A stretch of DNA of 64,000 nt from Pyropia haitanensis (taxonomy: Eukaryota; Rhodophyta; Bangiophyceae; Bangiales; Bangiaceae): positions 744,001 through 808,000 of the forward strand of contig SDUX01000004.1 in assembly GCA_008729055.1 (NCBI GenBank), given 5' to 3'. A program made the translations under genes and the position numbers. Below are positions 1 through 13,610 of this stretch, one piece after another; position 1 is the first letter of the stretch; every line of letters begins with the position of its first letter. The notes under the pieces are model-generated. The model had not been told where the DNA came from, searched no databases, and saw only the letters and a list, made by a program, of their open reading frames with translations.

Positions 1-526
1 GAACAGTGCGCCCAGGGGAGAAGCAAGCAGAGGACATCAGTAAGAGGGGCGCGCGTGCCTTCGCAGCAGCCCCTGCACTACCGCTGCCGCCACCTCACCC
101 CTGAAACGATGCACGCACTCCAAAAAAAAAAGAGAAAGCGAGGAAGCCAGCAGATGTGCAAAGCAAACGTATGCCGACGGCAATAACCAGCAGCGACTGG
201 CGGGTGGGAGCGCTCCCCGCGTCCAAAAAAAAATGGTGACAGACGGGTTGCTCCCAAACCACGAACAGGCGGGCCGCGGGGTCACAACGCCCCGGCAACC
301 CGGCCGAGGGGGGGGGGGAAGGGGAAAGGAGAAGACCAGGTCCCTGCCACGCCGACCCGCACCCCACCCCATACCCAACGAACCGTGCAGCGAGTTCGCC
401 AACAAGCACTTGGTCGGCGGACTTCGGCTGCAAGCAGATCAGCGCGTCCAGCCAAGGGCGACGCGAGGAAGAGGGGTCATGCGCCCGTACCTTGCCGCGC
501 ATCCCAAGGGATATCAATCAGGACCG
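1..526. other. Region without recognisable gene
   Basis: Downstream (3') flank of the minus-strand bZIP gene that ends at 527. It contains short A runs near 121 and 222 and a G run near 310. Several overlapping open frames exist on both strands, but none shows a conserved domain or a consistent codon pattern. I see nothing I can name here. Confidence 0.5.
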
Positions 527-1351
527 CTATGGGAAAGGGTCTTCCAAGAAGTCCAGGTCCGGGGGCGGGACATCGTCCACATCACCCGCGACCAGCGGAA
601 CGGCATCCTGCTCACCCATGCCCGGAAACATGGCGTGCAGGGACGCCTCAAACGCGGCCACCTCCACCGGCGGAACGCCAATCGCCGGCACCGCCACCGC
701 CGCAGCAGCCAATGCATCCGGCGCGCGCACCGTCTCCGCCGCCGGGGCCGCGCCGGACAATGGGGCCACCGCCGCCTCGGCTGCCACCATGGCCTGCGGA
801 GCCACCTCGCGGGCCTTGGCCACATCAGCCCGCAGCTGCGCATTCTCCGCCAAGACCGCGTCAAGCTTGGCCATCAGCTTGCCATTGATCGCCTCCATAT
901 CCGCCACCGCCGTCTCCAGCTCAGTCAGGTACGACGCCCGACGGATGCGACTGGCCTTGGCCGACTTGCGGTTCATCACCAGGCGCGCCTCATACTTGGC
1001 CGCCTTCTCCTCCTCTGGCGTCTGGGCAGCGGCGGGCTTCTGCGGCGCCGCGGACGCCGCACCAGCGCTCGCGGCGGTCTTCTTCTTAAAGACCGCGCGC
1101 GCCACCTCCGCCGTCGAGGACGCGCGTGCCAGCGCAAGGGAGGCGGGCGCCTTGCTCACACCCGAGCCACGGCGCACGCCAACAGCTGTGCGCGACGCAA
1201 CCGCGGTCACGGGGACCGGCGCGGCCGGGGCCGCGCCACCGCCGCCGCTCCATGGCGGGCCCTCGGCGGCCAGCAGCTCCGCGGCTTTGTTCACATCCGC
1301 GTCGGGTGCGCCGTCCGAAGCGGGCAGACCCGCGCCGCCGCTCCACGACAT
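527..1351 (-). CDS. bZIP transcription factor
   Basis: Predicted 274-aa nuclear DNA-binding protein. The bZIP domain is visible at about residues 118-175. The basic region carries the diagnostic Asn-x7-Arg spacing (N127...R135, in NRKSAKASR), followed by a leucine-zipper-like heptad stretch (YLTELETAVADMEAINGKLM, then L-x6-L steps through about residue 174). The rest is Ala/Pro/Gly-rich low complexity. The acidic C-terminus (DVDDVPPPDLDFLEDPF) could be an activation domain; that is inference. The frame stays open upstream to 1720, but the ATG at 1351 (MSWSGG) is chosen because the upstream part is Pro/Arg-rich with no domain. bZIP proteins dimerise and bind ACGT-type sites; the target genes are unknown. 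It lies tandem with a second minus-strand bZIP gene about 1.6 kb away. The bZIP assignment is firm; the subgroup cannot be given. Confidence 0.85.
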   Translation of the reverse strand: MSWSGGAGLPASDGAPDADVNKAAELLAAEGPPWSGGGGAAPAAPVPVTAVASRTAVGVRRGSGVSKAPASLALARASSTAEVARAVFKKKTAASAGAASAAPQKPAAAQTPEEEKAAKYEARLVMNRKSAKASRIRRASYLTELETAVADMEAINGKLMAKLDAVLAENAQLRADVAKAREVAPQAMVAAEAAVAPLSGAAPAAETVRAPDALAAAAVAVPAIGVPPVEVAAFEASLHAMFPGMGEQDAVPLVAGDVDDVPPPDLDFLEDPFP

Positions 1352-2961
1352 GATGGTCGACAACGCAAAGGGGGGAGGGGGAGCGGGAGGGGGAAGGAGG
1401 GAGGGCGCTCCCTCCACCACCCCGAAGCGGTGGTCACGCCCGGCCGTGCTGGCCACGCTGGACGTGCCGGCCGTGCTGGCCACCACCTCGGGGGGGAGAA
1501 GACGCGACCGTGAACGCACACACGCGGACGGAGGCGGGAGCGTCGGGGGGGGGGGGTGGACGCGTCGGCCGGGGGAAGAAGAGGTGGCAGGTGGGACGAG
1601 GGGGGCCGACGTGGGTTCCACAGGGAAAAACGATGGTAGCGCTCCTGCCCGGTGGCGGCGGCCGTCGCGCGCCTCGGGGTGCGGACAGCCCTTTGTGGGT
1701 CGCGCTGCGCGCCGCCACACCCCCCAGCGTGCCTTGTGGAAGGGGGGACGCGCTCAACCGCCTCCTGGGGGGGTCCGCTCCGTCGCCGGCCCTGCACGCA
1801 ACCGTCAGGGGGGGGGGGGCCGTCCTGGGCCACCAGGAGGGCCCCTGGTGACGGTCGCGCTGGCACACGTGGCGAAGGCACCGCCGACGGGGCAAACCGC
1901 GTGGGACGGCGGCGGGGCTCGACAGCAAAGCAAACGTGGCGTGAAACGTGTGAATGAGACATGGTTTTGACTCGAGTGGGCCAGCTTTCCAAGGGTGAGC
2001 GACCTCTGACAAGCTCTGACCCGGTCTGACCGAGTTCACGGATGTCACCCACGGTGAAAAGTACCATAGTTTGACATGAAATATGAAAATCTATGGCAGC
2101 GTCCTGATCATGTAATCTCGCGATCGGGGACTCCGCGGTCCTGTGTCAGATTGGTGGACCACTGGATCGTTGCAAAGACGGGAGGGGGCCGCCTCAGTCT
2201 CGTTTGCTGAAACCTGGATCAGTACAAGAGTCGCCCTCGCTGTCCAATCGCTGGCCTCGTCCGAGCGAGGATCCCGAGGTCCGTCACAACCTGTGATCCG
2301 CTGGAACAAGGCGTCTGGCCTACCGAGTGCTTGCACGCTTGCGCGCGCACTCCGCGCGAGGCGTCCGCTCGCACTCCATGACCTGCCTCCATGGCGTGTA
2401 GTCCACGCCGCAGGAGAAGAAAGGTTCAGCTGTGTCGATTGCGAATAAAAAGCCCGCCCACTGTGTGCTCTGCTAAGTGAAGCCGCGCAATCTGCAAAGC
2501 GAGCGTGTCCGTCAGTCCAACGCGACAAACTGTCCCAAGAGGTGTGCGTTCTTTTACAGGAAAAGCTGTACTAACACATGGAAGAGCACGACCAAGACAC
2601 GCAGGACGCGCATCGCGACCAACAGTGCAATCAAAAGTCGGCTACCGCCAGCAACCAGGTACGATTGCACAGCCACAATCACAATCAATAACACACCCTC
2701 AGACAGCACACAAAAACAAAACGCAGTCGCCAATCGACGATGCCAGCTCGAAGATCGCATCCATCACGCAGACAGAGGCAACGGCGGAGAACAACAATGG
2801 CATACGAGAACGCAACGGGCAACATCAGACAGGGGCATCGGCATCAGGCCGCAACGTCAATGGTGAGACAGGGCCATCGACGGAGAAAACGCCGCAGGGT
2901 CGGAGCAACACTCGCGCGCCGCCAGGTCGCCACCACAGCCACGTACCGACACCTTCACAGG
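1352..2961. other. Intergenic region between two bZIP genes
   Basis: Promoter side of the bZIP gene ending at 527 and 3' flank of the bZIP gene ending at 2962. The 1352-1960 part is GC-rich, with C/T-rich stretches when read on the minus strand. From about 1960 to 2960 the composition is clearly less GC-rich. A plus-strand AATAAA lies at 2444-2449. No gene is supported. Confidence 0.5.
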
Positions 2962-4707
2962 CTACACACCGGCCGCATGAAGAAGGTCGTCCACCAGGTC
3001 CAACTTGAGGGAAGGTGCAATAGGGCCACTCATTGCCACCGTAGGCGCACCAATGGGAGCCGTCGATCCCCCGAGCGAAGAAGCCCCAGGCTGCACAGCC
3101 GCCGGTCCATGTCCAGCATCATACGGGGAAGCGGGTAGCGTCCGAGCCGGCCCTCCACTACCGTGGGGAGCCACAAACGCAGGATAAGTCTGCCGCGAAA
3201 GCCACGATGCCTGCACGGGCGCTGGCACAGGCGCCTGAGAAGGCAGCGGCGCTGGAGACCAGCCGACAGGGGAAGTCTCGGCCACCGCGGGGAAGCTCGC
3301 ACGCGCAGGGTGATGGGTACCCGGATGCCTGACTGCATCGCCCCCGGCCGGCCCAGGTGACAGGGCATAGTAGGGGTGGGAAGGCACGGGTCCGTAGCCT
3401 TGGCCACGAGCGCCATGATGCGGTGGCGGGTGCGGCAGCGGATGCGGCGGCGGATGCGGCGGCGGATGCGGCGGCGGATGCGGCGGCGGATGCGGCGGCG
3501 GCGGAGGTGCCTTCGGCATCAGGGTGGCAACCGGCGCGTGCCCCCCCGTGTGGATACGGGAATGACCCGTCCCGTGCTCCTGAGGCTGCTGCAGGTAATG
3601 AGCCAGTGCATCGCGCTCAGCTTCAGCTTTGGCCACCGCCGCTTCCAACTCCCGCACGTACACTTCCCGGTAAACGCGGCAGCCCGCCGCCGAAGCTCGA
3701 TTCAGCGTCAGCCGCCGCTGCTGCTTGTGAACGCGACGTGCACGACCCGACGCGGCGGACGTCTCTCCTGCAGTGCCGTCATTAGGAGGGGACCCATTCC
3801 CCACACCACTGGCGTCAACATCGTTCGCTGTGGGCAAGCTTGCCGGAGCTGCCGCCGCCGTGGCGGCCACCTTGAAGTTCTCCCGCGCCGCCTCGGCCAC
3901 CTGCCGAGCGCGAGCCACCCCCCGCGCGCTGTGGCTTGGCACAGATACCTCTGCTGCGATCGCGCCGATCGGAGCCGGCCGCGATGTCGCGGCGGTGGCC
4001 GCCGGATGCTCACACTTGATGCCGCTGCCACTGCCCGCATGGCGATAGAGTTGATGCAGGAAGACGGACGCCGCACCCGTGTGCTTGGGCGTCACGTTTC
4101 GCGGGCGGGAAGAAGCCGGCGAGGAAGGCACTGAGGACCCTGACAAGGGGGAGCCCTGCTCAGAGCTGCCGCCGCCGCTGCCGCTGCGGCTACCGCCACC
4201 GCTTCGACCATTCGCTGACGGGGAGGGAGGAGAGGATCCGGCGTTGCCAGCCTTTTTGACGGAACCAGTGACCGGCCACTGGCCTGCCGCGCTCTTGCTC
4301 CCGGTCGTAATCTGCTTCGGCGGACCGGCAGACCGACCCGGAGAAGACGCCTCACAAAAGCGCACCGCCATGGGGGCAGGGGGCGGCGCAGGGGGGGGCG
4401 CAGGGGGGGGCGCCGCGGGCGGCGGCGCCGGGGGCGTCGCACAGCCCGTCCACTTGCCCGCCGCCGCCGTCATAGATAGCGGACGGCGAGGCCCCGCCCC
4501 GTCTGCAACGGCCAAGCTTGCCTTGGCCTCCTTCACCCTGTCATCAGCCTCCCGGGTGGCGTCCACCGCGCGGCCACCCCCACCGCAACCGCCGTGGCCG
4601 CCGCCCACACCGCCGCTGTAACCTCCCGCATCCGCGGCAGCTGCCGTCAAGCTCCCAAGAAAGGTGTCATCGGAAAATGGTGCCGCTTCGAGCACCGTCA
4701 GTGCCAT
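2962..4707 (-). CDS. bZIP transcription factor with Pro-His repeat
   Basis: Predicted 581-aa protein with an uninterrupted frame from the ATG at 4707 (MALTVLEAAPF). A bZIP-like domain lies near residues 325-375: a basic segment (KQQRRLTLNRASAAGCRVYR) keeps the Asn-x7-Arg spacing and is followed by a coiled-coil-like segment (VRELEAAVAKAEAERDALAH). The zipper looks short. The basic region has Gly-Cys where Arg/Ala is more usual, so DNA contact specificity may differ. Flanks are disordered: Pro/Ala repeats near residue 105, Ser/Gly-rich stretches, and a (PPPH)n tract near residues 405-430. The C-terminus (LKLDLVDDLLHAAGV) is short, acidic and hydrophobic and could be an activation or docking motif (inference). 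Expected role: nuclear sequence-specific regulator. The subgroup cannot be assigned. Confidence 0.75.
   Translation of the reverse strand: MALTVLEAAPFSDDTFLGSLTAAAADAGGYSGGVGGGHGGCGGGGRAVDATREADDRVKEAKASLAVADGAGPRRPLSMTAAAGKWTGCATPPAPPPAAPPPAPPPAPPPAPMAVRFCEASSPGRSAGPPKQITTGSKSAAGQWPVTGSVKKAGNAGSSPPSPSANGRSGGGSRSGSGGGSSEQGSPLSGSSVPSSPASSRPRNVTPKHTGAASVFLHQLYRHAGSGSGIKCEHPAATAATSRPAPIGAIAAEVSVPSHSARGVARARQVAEAARENFKVAATAAAAPASLPTANDVDASGVGNGSPPNDGTAGETSAASGRARRVHKQQRRLTLNRASAAGCRVYREVYVRELEAAVAKAEAERDALAHYLQQPQEHGTGHSRIHTGGHAPVATLMPKAPPPPPHPPPHPPPHPPPHPPPHPLPHPPPHHGARGQGYGPVPSHPYYALSPGPAGGDAVRHPGTHHPARASFPAVAETSPVGWSPAPLPSQAPVPAPVQASWLSRQTYPAFVAPHGSGGPARTLPASPYDAGHGPAAVQPGASSLGGSTAPIGAPTVAMSGPIAPSLKLDLVDDLLHAAGV
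3433..3505. repeat. 12-bp coding minisatellite (PPPH)n
   Basis: About five to six copies of a 12-bp unit (plus strand gcggatgcggcg) inside the bZIP gene. In the minus-strand frame each unit encodes Pro-Pro-Pro-His, giving a His every fourth residue. Because the unit is a multiple of three, copy-number change keeps the frame. Confidence 0.85.
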
Positions 4708-7386
4708 GACCCCAATCTATAGATCGTCATCCGGTCGGTCCGCCGGAATGAGCGGCCGATCGAGCCGCGGTCGCCAGCGCAACGGAGGGGTGCACCCCGG
4801 CTCCCGCCAGCCTGCTATCCGGATGCGGGACCACAAACACCACAGGGAGGGCGCCGCAGAAGGAGGGCAAGCAGGAACGGGGTGGACTGCAGGACCGGCT
4901 ACAGCCACGGCCTTGCAACGGTACGTGCGTTCGCAGAGAGCGCCCACCGTGTCCGATCGACGCCCACCCTTGTCCGGCCGACAGAAACGCACGAACGACC
5001 GTGATGCCAGCGTCTACGCGAAAGCTCACAGGGGCCGGCGCAGGCGTCGCCGGGAAAGCAAAAGCGCGCGCTGCCGTCGTGGACGGCACCGTCACCGGAG
5101 AGTGGAAGGCGCGCCCCGCCAGGACGGAGGGCTCGCGCAACCGTGTGCACACCGACAGGCCAGAAAAGGGTCGCAGCAAACGCGAGGCCCGTCGCAGCTC
5201 GCCGCGCGCGCCGACGCGAGTGCGCTGAACGCCGAACGCTCGCAGTCAAGTTGCGCTCCGGGCTGCCCGAGCGACTGGGCGGGCCGGGCACTCATGTAAA
5301 AAAAAATTCTCCAGACCCCCCTGGGCGCACCCACTCGGGCCCCGCCCAGCCTCGTGGCCAGACCACCCCCCGCGGTCCGCTGCGCTCGAGCGCACCCCAT
5401 CCGCTCGCTTCCGCCGCCACCCCCTCCAGGCACGTCCGCACAGGTGGTCTGTCGCGGCTCTCCCCCCACACATCCGTTGGCTCCGCGACCACCGCCTGTG
5501 GCTGGGTGTGTGTTCGGCGTGGCCTGTCCCCGTGCGAGCCACCGGCAGACACGCGAAGCACAGCGTGTGGTCACGAACGGCCGCGTCGGTCGCGGCACTG
5601 ACGTTCGGACCGGCAGCTCGAGCGCGTGCAACACCAGGCCATCAAGGGGCACCCAGAGTGAATGGAGGGTAGAGAGCCACCTGAACCGTGCCTCGCTGCC
5701 ATGTGGATACGCCTCCAATTGGGGAGCTCACAGGCCCAAACCGCCAACCAGGCGCACAGCCCACCCTCCCGATTTGTGCTGGGCATGGGACCCTCGGCAC
5801 CGAAATCGAGACGGCCGAGCCACCACAGTGCGGCCACCGCCTCCACACGCCCTCTAGGCAGTGCAGCAGAAGTCCAACCGCTGGTTTTGGCCAGTTGGCC
5901 CCCACCAATGCAGTCCGCCGGTCGGTGCTGGTGCGCCGTTCATTCCTTTGACACGCCCAACCTGCGATGCCACGATGCGACAGGATGACCAGCGACGGAG
6001 AGCAAGCCGCGTGGACGGCCATGCTGGCCCACCGCGTGTCCGCCGCGCCCACTGTCACGCCAGGGATGAAAATGAGCGACTTCCATTGGCTGTAACCGCC
6101 CGCCTCCCAACCGCGCAGGGCGCACAGCGACGGCTGGACCTGCCGCTGCGTAGGTGGTCTGGGGGGCCTCGCGCACGGTCCGTTCGCGCCGCCTCTGGGC
6201 GACGAGTGGGGGCTGCAACAGGGTTGGCGCCCCTCCCATTTAAACGGGCTGACGCGCGAGCCTTGACGGGCCCGTCGGGCCAAGGCGCATCTGGTCGTCC
6301 ATCTGCGGACACGTGGAAGGTCACTGGGGTGTGTGGCGGCTGTGGCCGTTCTGGAGCTCGGGGCGTGGCCCGCGTGTTCTGCGGCAGGAGGCTAGGCCGC
6401 TAGCAGGTGCTCTGCAGCCGGGAGGGTAGGGCGCGCTTGCGCCCGAACTGCGACGGTTCTTGTGCTGGAAGCGGCCCAGTCGGTCTCGGGGACACCTTCG
6501 AATGCCGCCGCACGCGTCTGGGGGCCCCGCGTAGCGCCGTTCTGAGCCAAAGCGGACAGCACACGCCCCGGTGCACCTCACACGCTGGGGCGGTTGGCGG
6601 CTTGCGCTTGCCGTGTCTGTCGAATTGGGAAGCCGGATTCGGGACGTAGCGTGGGCCAGGTGCCGACCTGGCGAGGAGACACCCCCGAGGTGGGAATCAG
6701 ATTGGTCGACATGGACTCCTCGGTGGTGGGGGTGCCGCGCGTCGTGCACGGGAGAGACTCCCATGGACTGTGCAGCGCAGCAGTGCTGGCCCGACGGTCC
6801 TTGGAGACTGAGTGGTGTCGCGGACGACTGGCGGCAGGGTTTGGACGTGCGCAAGGCAGCGCCAAGTGGTGGACCTCGTCTGGGGGGTTGCTGCCGCGAG
6901 AAACGAACCAGTCAATGCATCACGCGTGGGCTGCTGCTGTACAACCACATTCCTTCGCAGCACACTCGCCTGGCCCCTTCGCAACCGTTTAACTCTTCCC
7001 CCTCCACTCCTGTTGCAATGGCAAGTGGAAATGTCGTGGTCGCGTGGGTCGGTCCCCGTGGATGTCGTGTGCTGATGGTGCGTACGGTGCTTAGCTAGTT
7101 GTACGCAGGTCGTGGCCGCGGTCACTGGGCTTCGCTGGGTCCATCATCTATTCCCCTTGTGGCTGAGACTGACACAGGCAACAGCGACACGCTGTAGGGT
7201 GTCACCCAGGCGGCAACTCAACACAGAGCGAATATGACATTTACACGCTAGTGGCACCACGGTACATACTCGAATGTAGAACAAGCAACCGCCCCACGAA
7301 CACCACTGCCGCCCCCGCCTGCGCACGGGCGCCGGCACGGTACACGCACTGTACGTAGAAAAAAAAAAAACGACCCCAGCAACACT
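4708..7386. other. Intergenic region, no confident gene
   Basis: Upstream of the bZIP gene starting at 4707 (minus strand) and downstream of the SOUL gene. Composition is mixed and falls in GC content from about 5,600 onward. Several 60-200 residue open frames on both strands overlap each other; none has a recognisable domain, and most lack an ATG at the reported start. Inverted CCAAT-type motifs (ATTGG) occur, for example near 6083. An A12 run lies near 7360. I find no gene here. Confidence 0.4.
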
Positions 7387-7608
7387 ATTGCCGCCACCAC
7401 CTGCGGCGTCGATGAAGACCAGTTCCGCGACGCAGCGGCATCCCTTCCAGCACAATCCGGCCACTATACCACGACAGGCAGCTCGTGGGGGACTACAGAG
7501 CTTTCACACCACCACCACCACTACTGGTGCGTCCTTCCACACCACACGCACGGCCAGATCGTTGCGTCACGATAGTGGCAGCGCGCCCGGCGAAGTACAA
7601 CACCACAA
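7387..7608 (-). pseudogene. Decayed tandem copy of the SOUL gene 3' end
   Basis: This stretch aligns over about 220 bp with 7611-7830, which covers the last ~35 codons and the 3' flank of the SOUL gene; the offset is about 221 bp. Read on the minus strand it still encodes RNDLAVRVVWKDAPVVVV, against RRNELAVRVVWEAPVVVVV in the intact gene. However, it has a TGA where the intact copy has the first of its two Arg codons, and a 1-bp deletion a little upstream. The downstream non-coding parts also match (for example gatgaagaccag versus gacggagaccag). It is a dead fragment left by tandem duplication. Confidence 0.75.
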
Positions 7609-7724
7609 CTAGCTCCACCGCCCGCGGCAGCGACGGAGACCAGTTGCGCGGCGCTGCTTCATCACTTCCAGCACCATCTGACCACCACACAACGACAGGC
7701 TGCGCGTGAGGAACCGCTGAGCCC

Positions 7725-9082
7725 TCACACCACCACCACCACTGGCGCCTCCCATACCACCCGTACAGCCAGCTCGTTGCGCCGCGACAGCGGAGGTGTG
7801 CCCGGCGGATCGTACTGCATCACAAGGTGCTCGTCCGACCGCGAAAGGGCCACCCCATCCACCGCGAGCGCCGACAGCAGGGCCGCCTTTTGTCGCCGCA
7901 CCTCCCCCTCGGTCGCCCAGCCCGCAAACGTGGCCACCGCCAGCACTGCGTCGCCCGCGGGCGCGACCGTCACGCCTGGGCCGCGCGGCGCGGGCGCCGT
8001 GTCTACCCCGCCCGCCGAGGCCGGCAGCACAAAAGCCATTTCGCGGCGCACCGGGGCCTTGTCACTACCGGTGCGGGTGGCCGACGTGGTTGTCGTGGTG
8101 ATGACGGGGGTGGTCATGGCCATCGACTGGCCTGCCGCGTTGCCGCCAAAGAGGTAGCGTGCGAGGGTGTTGAACCCGCCGCCAGACGCCAGCGCAGACG
8201 CGACCTCCCCGTCGGCAGCGCCCCCCGCGTCGGGCATCACCGTCGACGCGGTGGTAAATGGCGCGTACCGTCGCACCTCGTACCCGGTGCGGTTAGCCAG
8301 GACCTCATACTCGGGCGTCTCCAGCCCATAGGGCCCAGTCCCACCCCCGCCGCCGCCACCGCCACCACCACCGGCGGCGCGGCCAGCCCCACCGCCCCCC
8401 CCGCCCGTCGGCGCGCCCGCCGGCGACGAGGACGGTGGAGCTAGATTCGCCACGGCCGCCGCCGGGTCGGCGGCCACATCGGCCAGCGTCGACGCCACCG
8501 ACGATACCGCGGAGCGCGCAATGGCCGGGCCATTGCGCAGGACGTCCGGGAGGACGTCTTCGGTGACCTGGCGCACCACCCTATCGACTCCCGCGCGGGG
8601 CCCGCCCGGTTTCCCGCCACTGGCATCGCCAAAGCCACCGCCGCGACCGCTGCGCGCACGTCGAGCGGACGAAGACGGTGACGATGATGAGGACGGCGCG
8701 GCGCCCAGCGCGGCACATGCCGCCGCCTGCACGTCGCGGAGCACCTCGGGGGAGCGCCGCAGCAGGGAGGTGGTGAGGGTGGCCCGCGCAGACCCGTTCA
8801 TGGTGGGCGAGAGCAGCAGCCGCACCTGCTCCTGCCAGGTGGCCGCCGCGGCTGCGTCCGGCGCGGCGGCCGAGGCGGCGGGCCGCGCAGCGCCGCCCCG
8901 TGCGGGGGGGGGGGGGGGCGCCGTGGCGGGACACTCCCGCGGCCGCCGGGGGAGCGCCGGCCACTGCTGCGCGGCGACGGCGGGGGGGAGGTACTCATCG
9001 ACAAGACGCGGGGGGGGAGAGCTGCGGGCGCACGCCGCGGGGGCGCGGCCGCCGTGGGCAGGAGCGGCGCGAGGAAGGCCAT
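7725..9082 (-). CDS. SOUL family haem-binding protein, probably plastid-targeted; one frameshift
   Basis: The C-terminal ~200 residues are a SOUL/HBP domain. It opens with ETPEYEVLANRTGYEVRRYA, followed by the conserved FNTLARYLFGGN and MAMTTPVITT segments and a C-terminal EVRRQKAALLSALAVDG region ending in VVWEAPVVVVV. SOUL proteins bind haem or tetrapyrroles; algal ones are often plastid-located. The central part (QEQVRLLLSP, ...DVQAAACAALGAAP, a Ser tract) is an extension. The chosen ATG at 9082 starts MAFLAPLLPTAAAPPRRAPA, a good transit-peptide-like sequence, but it lies one frame away from the SOUL frame. The switch falls at the G8 run near 9010-9018 or the G run near 8908-8918, consistent with one missing base. 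The main frame is open to 9332 but has no convincing start. The stop at 7725 is firm. It is divergent from polyubiquitin. Confidence 0.82.
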
Positions 9083-11382
<2,300 letters not shown>

Positions 11383-11660
11383 TTTGCGAACCTTTGTCAC
11401 GTGACGATATGTCATGTGGGAGGATTGGACGTACGTAGTGTGAGTGGTTGGAGCGTACGTGGTCTGTTGGACATGGCTCTCTGGTGCTTGTGAGACGAGT
11501 GTTTTGTCATGATGTGGGAAGAAAAGTGCGGCTCTTGTCAACCTCAGTCACACTGCGCAAGTGCTCTTACAGAGCCGTGTGTGCCCAGGCACTGCCGAAA
11601 GGTCGACCGCGGCTCGCGAGCACGATACTCATTTGACCGCTACATCTCTGATAATGGACC

Positions 11661-13188
11661 CTACGCAAACGAGTTGAACGCCTTGTCGACTCGCGGGGCC
11701 ATTGACGGCGCAATGGCGCCATCCTCGGTCACCACGTAATCAATCCATTGCGGGTCAATGACGTCTTCCGCCACAGTCGCCGGCTCACGGCCAGCCGCCT
11801 CACTCGCAGTCGTCTCGGTGGCGGCTGGTGACCGAGGCCATGGTCCCCGCTCGCGGAGCCGGCCGTCCGCCCCAAACGCGAGACTGACGGTCAGGACCGC
11901 CACCACCGCCCCTTGGCGCTTGGCGGCTACCGCCAGGCCGCCACCGCCTCGGGTGGTGACGACAGCCCCGTTGGAGGAGACAAAGCGTGCGGGCAACAGC
12001 AGCACGCCACGGGAAGACGAAAAGCCAAACGCGCTCGCAGCCGATGCGTAGGGCGTCAGCGTGGGCGTGTGAGTGGGAAATGGCAGGGACAGGAAGGACT
12101 GGACAGACGATGCATCATCGGTTGGGGTAACAACGGTCAACCGGAACGGCTGCTTGTCCACAATGGAGCTATTAATCACCGGCAGCGGAAGGGAAGGCAC
12201 ACCCAAGAGAACCGCCACGGAATGAACCATGCGCACAGGCCGGTCAGTAAAGCCAGTCCAGGCCAGTGCGAAGCCAACTGCCGCTACGCAGCCGCTCAGG
12301 CTCAGAGCCAAGACCACAGCAGACCGGACTGACAAACGCGACAGCGGCCCGAGGGAACGCCGGAAACACAAACCCACCACCACCCCGACGAAGTGTACAT
12401 GGTAGCCGAAACTCCAACCAAACCCTCAGAGCTAGAACCAGCTGGACTAACCGTTCCAGGGCGGCCACCACCTCGGGCTGCGCGCCTACACCCCACACGA
12501 CCACCTCATCACCCGACCGCAGCACTGCCTCGGCAGTCGCCGCGCCCACCGCCTGACAGGCCGCCTCGATGCGGCGCTCCCCAAACTCCTTCACCCTGCC
12601 GCCGAGCAGCGCCCCCAAAGCTGTGGCGTTGGCCGCGCCACCGCCCACCCCTGCCAACGTGTCCGCACCCCCATCGGCGGCGGGAAGCGCCGCAATCTCC
12701 GCCGCCACGTAGCGCCCCACATTGTCCACAACGCCGCCGCCGCCCCCGCCGTCGGCGCCGCCCCCGCCCAGCGCCTTGACCCACTCGGCGACGGCGGCGC
12801 CCAGAGTACGGCGGACGTCGCCATCTGCCGCTAGGCTAGCAGAAGAGTCAACCAGCGCGGCAGCGATGGCAGCCAGGGCAGTAGCACCACAGGTCGAGGC
12901 GGCGGGAGCCGCCAAGGGTGAGGGTGTTGCCAACGAAACGCGCAAGATGGAGAGGGGAAGGGCCGGAAAGAGCGTAGCAGGGGGAGCGAGAGGGGCTGAG
13001 GAAGGCGATGCGCCGCCGCCACCGCCCTTGCCTCCTCCACTGCCCTTGCCTCCGCCACCGCCCTTGCCACCGCCCATTTTGTCGCGAGCCTTCGCGCTTG
13101 GCTTGCCAGCGTTGGTCTTCACGTGGGACTTGGCGCTGGATGGAGCAGCGCTGTCACCATCTTTCGGAAGCGCAGATGGGCGCCCCAT
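11661..13188 (-). CDS. EIF2B4: Translation initiation factor eIF2B, delta-type subunit (two exons)
   Basis: Exon 1 runs 13188-12452 and exon 2 runs 12168-11661 (both minus); together they encode 414 aa. The 283-nt intron (12451-12169) begins GTTAGT, ends TAATAG, and joins frames exactly (exon 1 ends with CG, exon 2 begins with C). The joined product reads AALERSIVDKQPFRLTVVTP, which matches the GDxVVxxG...VxxxL / FxVxVxxxxP pattern of the eIF2B alpha/beta/delta family. Later segments (FVSSNGAVVTTRGGGGLAVA and DPQWIDYVVTEDGAIAPSM) match the family core and especially the delta C-terminus (PPDLVDLVITE-type). eIF2B is the GDP-GTP exchange factor for eIF2; delta is a regulatory subunit. The N-terminus is Lys/Gly-rich (KGGGGGKGSGGGKG). 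It is shorter than most delta subunits. ATG at 13188 (MGRPSALPKDG). Confidence 0.8.
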
Positions 13189-13610
13189 GGTGAAACGACA
13201 GAGTAGACAATAGGCAGACAAAACAGGTCGAGGAGGGCGGGCGTCAGAGGAAGGAAGTCGCCTGCGATGAGGGCCGGTGCCAAAGCGCAAGGGCTCACGG
13301 CAGTTCACCGCTGTGAACGCTTGCACAACTTCCAGTACGTGTACGCGTACTTGTGACATGACGTTTGGCCTCTAGGATGCAGTTGTTCGTGTAGTGAGAA
13401 AGTGCCCATGAGTAATTGTAATTCGAATTCGTTTCGCGTAGGTGGCAGCGTCCGCGTCCGACGGAAGGCGCCGCAGTGCACGTGTGCCTCTGGGCGGCGC
13501 ACATCCCCCTGCCGCCCCTGGCTTTGGTGGCGCCTTCCCTCCAGGTCCTCTGTCCCGCATCCGCGGTTCCCTGACGCTTACTTCTCCGCTCGCGCCCTCT
13601 GCTTGTCACC
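13189..13610. promoter_or_regulatory. Shared divergent promoter region, eIF2B delta / V-ATPase e
   Basis: 422 bp between two divergent ATGs. Less GC-rich in the middle (13310-13440, including gtgtacgcgtac and aattcgaattcg, which are palindromic). The ~110 bp before the V-ATPase ATG are C/T-rich on the plus strand. No TATA box recognised. Confidence 0.45.

Noticed and set aside
2554..2760. 68-residue very hydrophobic minus-strand ORF
   Set aside because: Sits in the 3' flank of a bZIP gene in less GC-rich DNA; codons lack the G/C-ending bias of certain genes, so probably chance.
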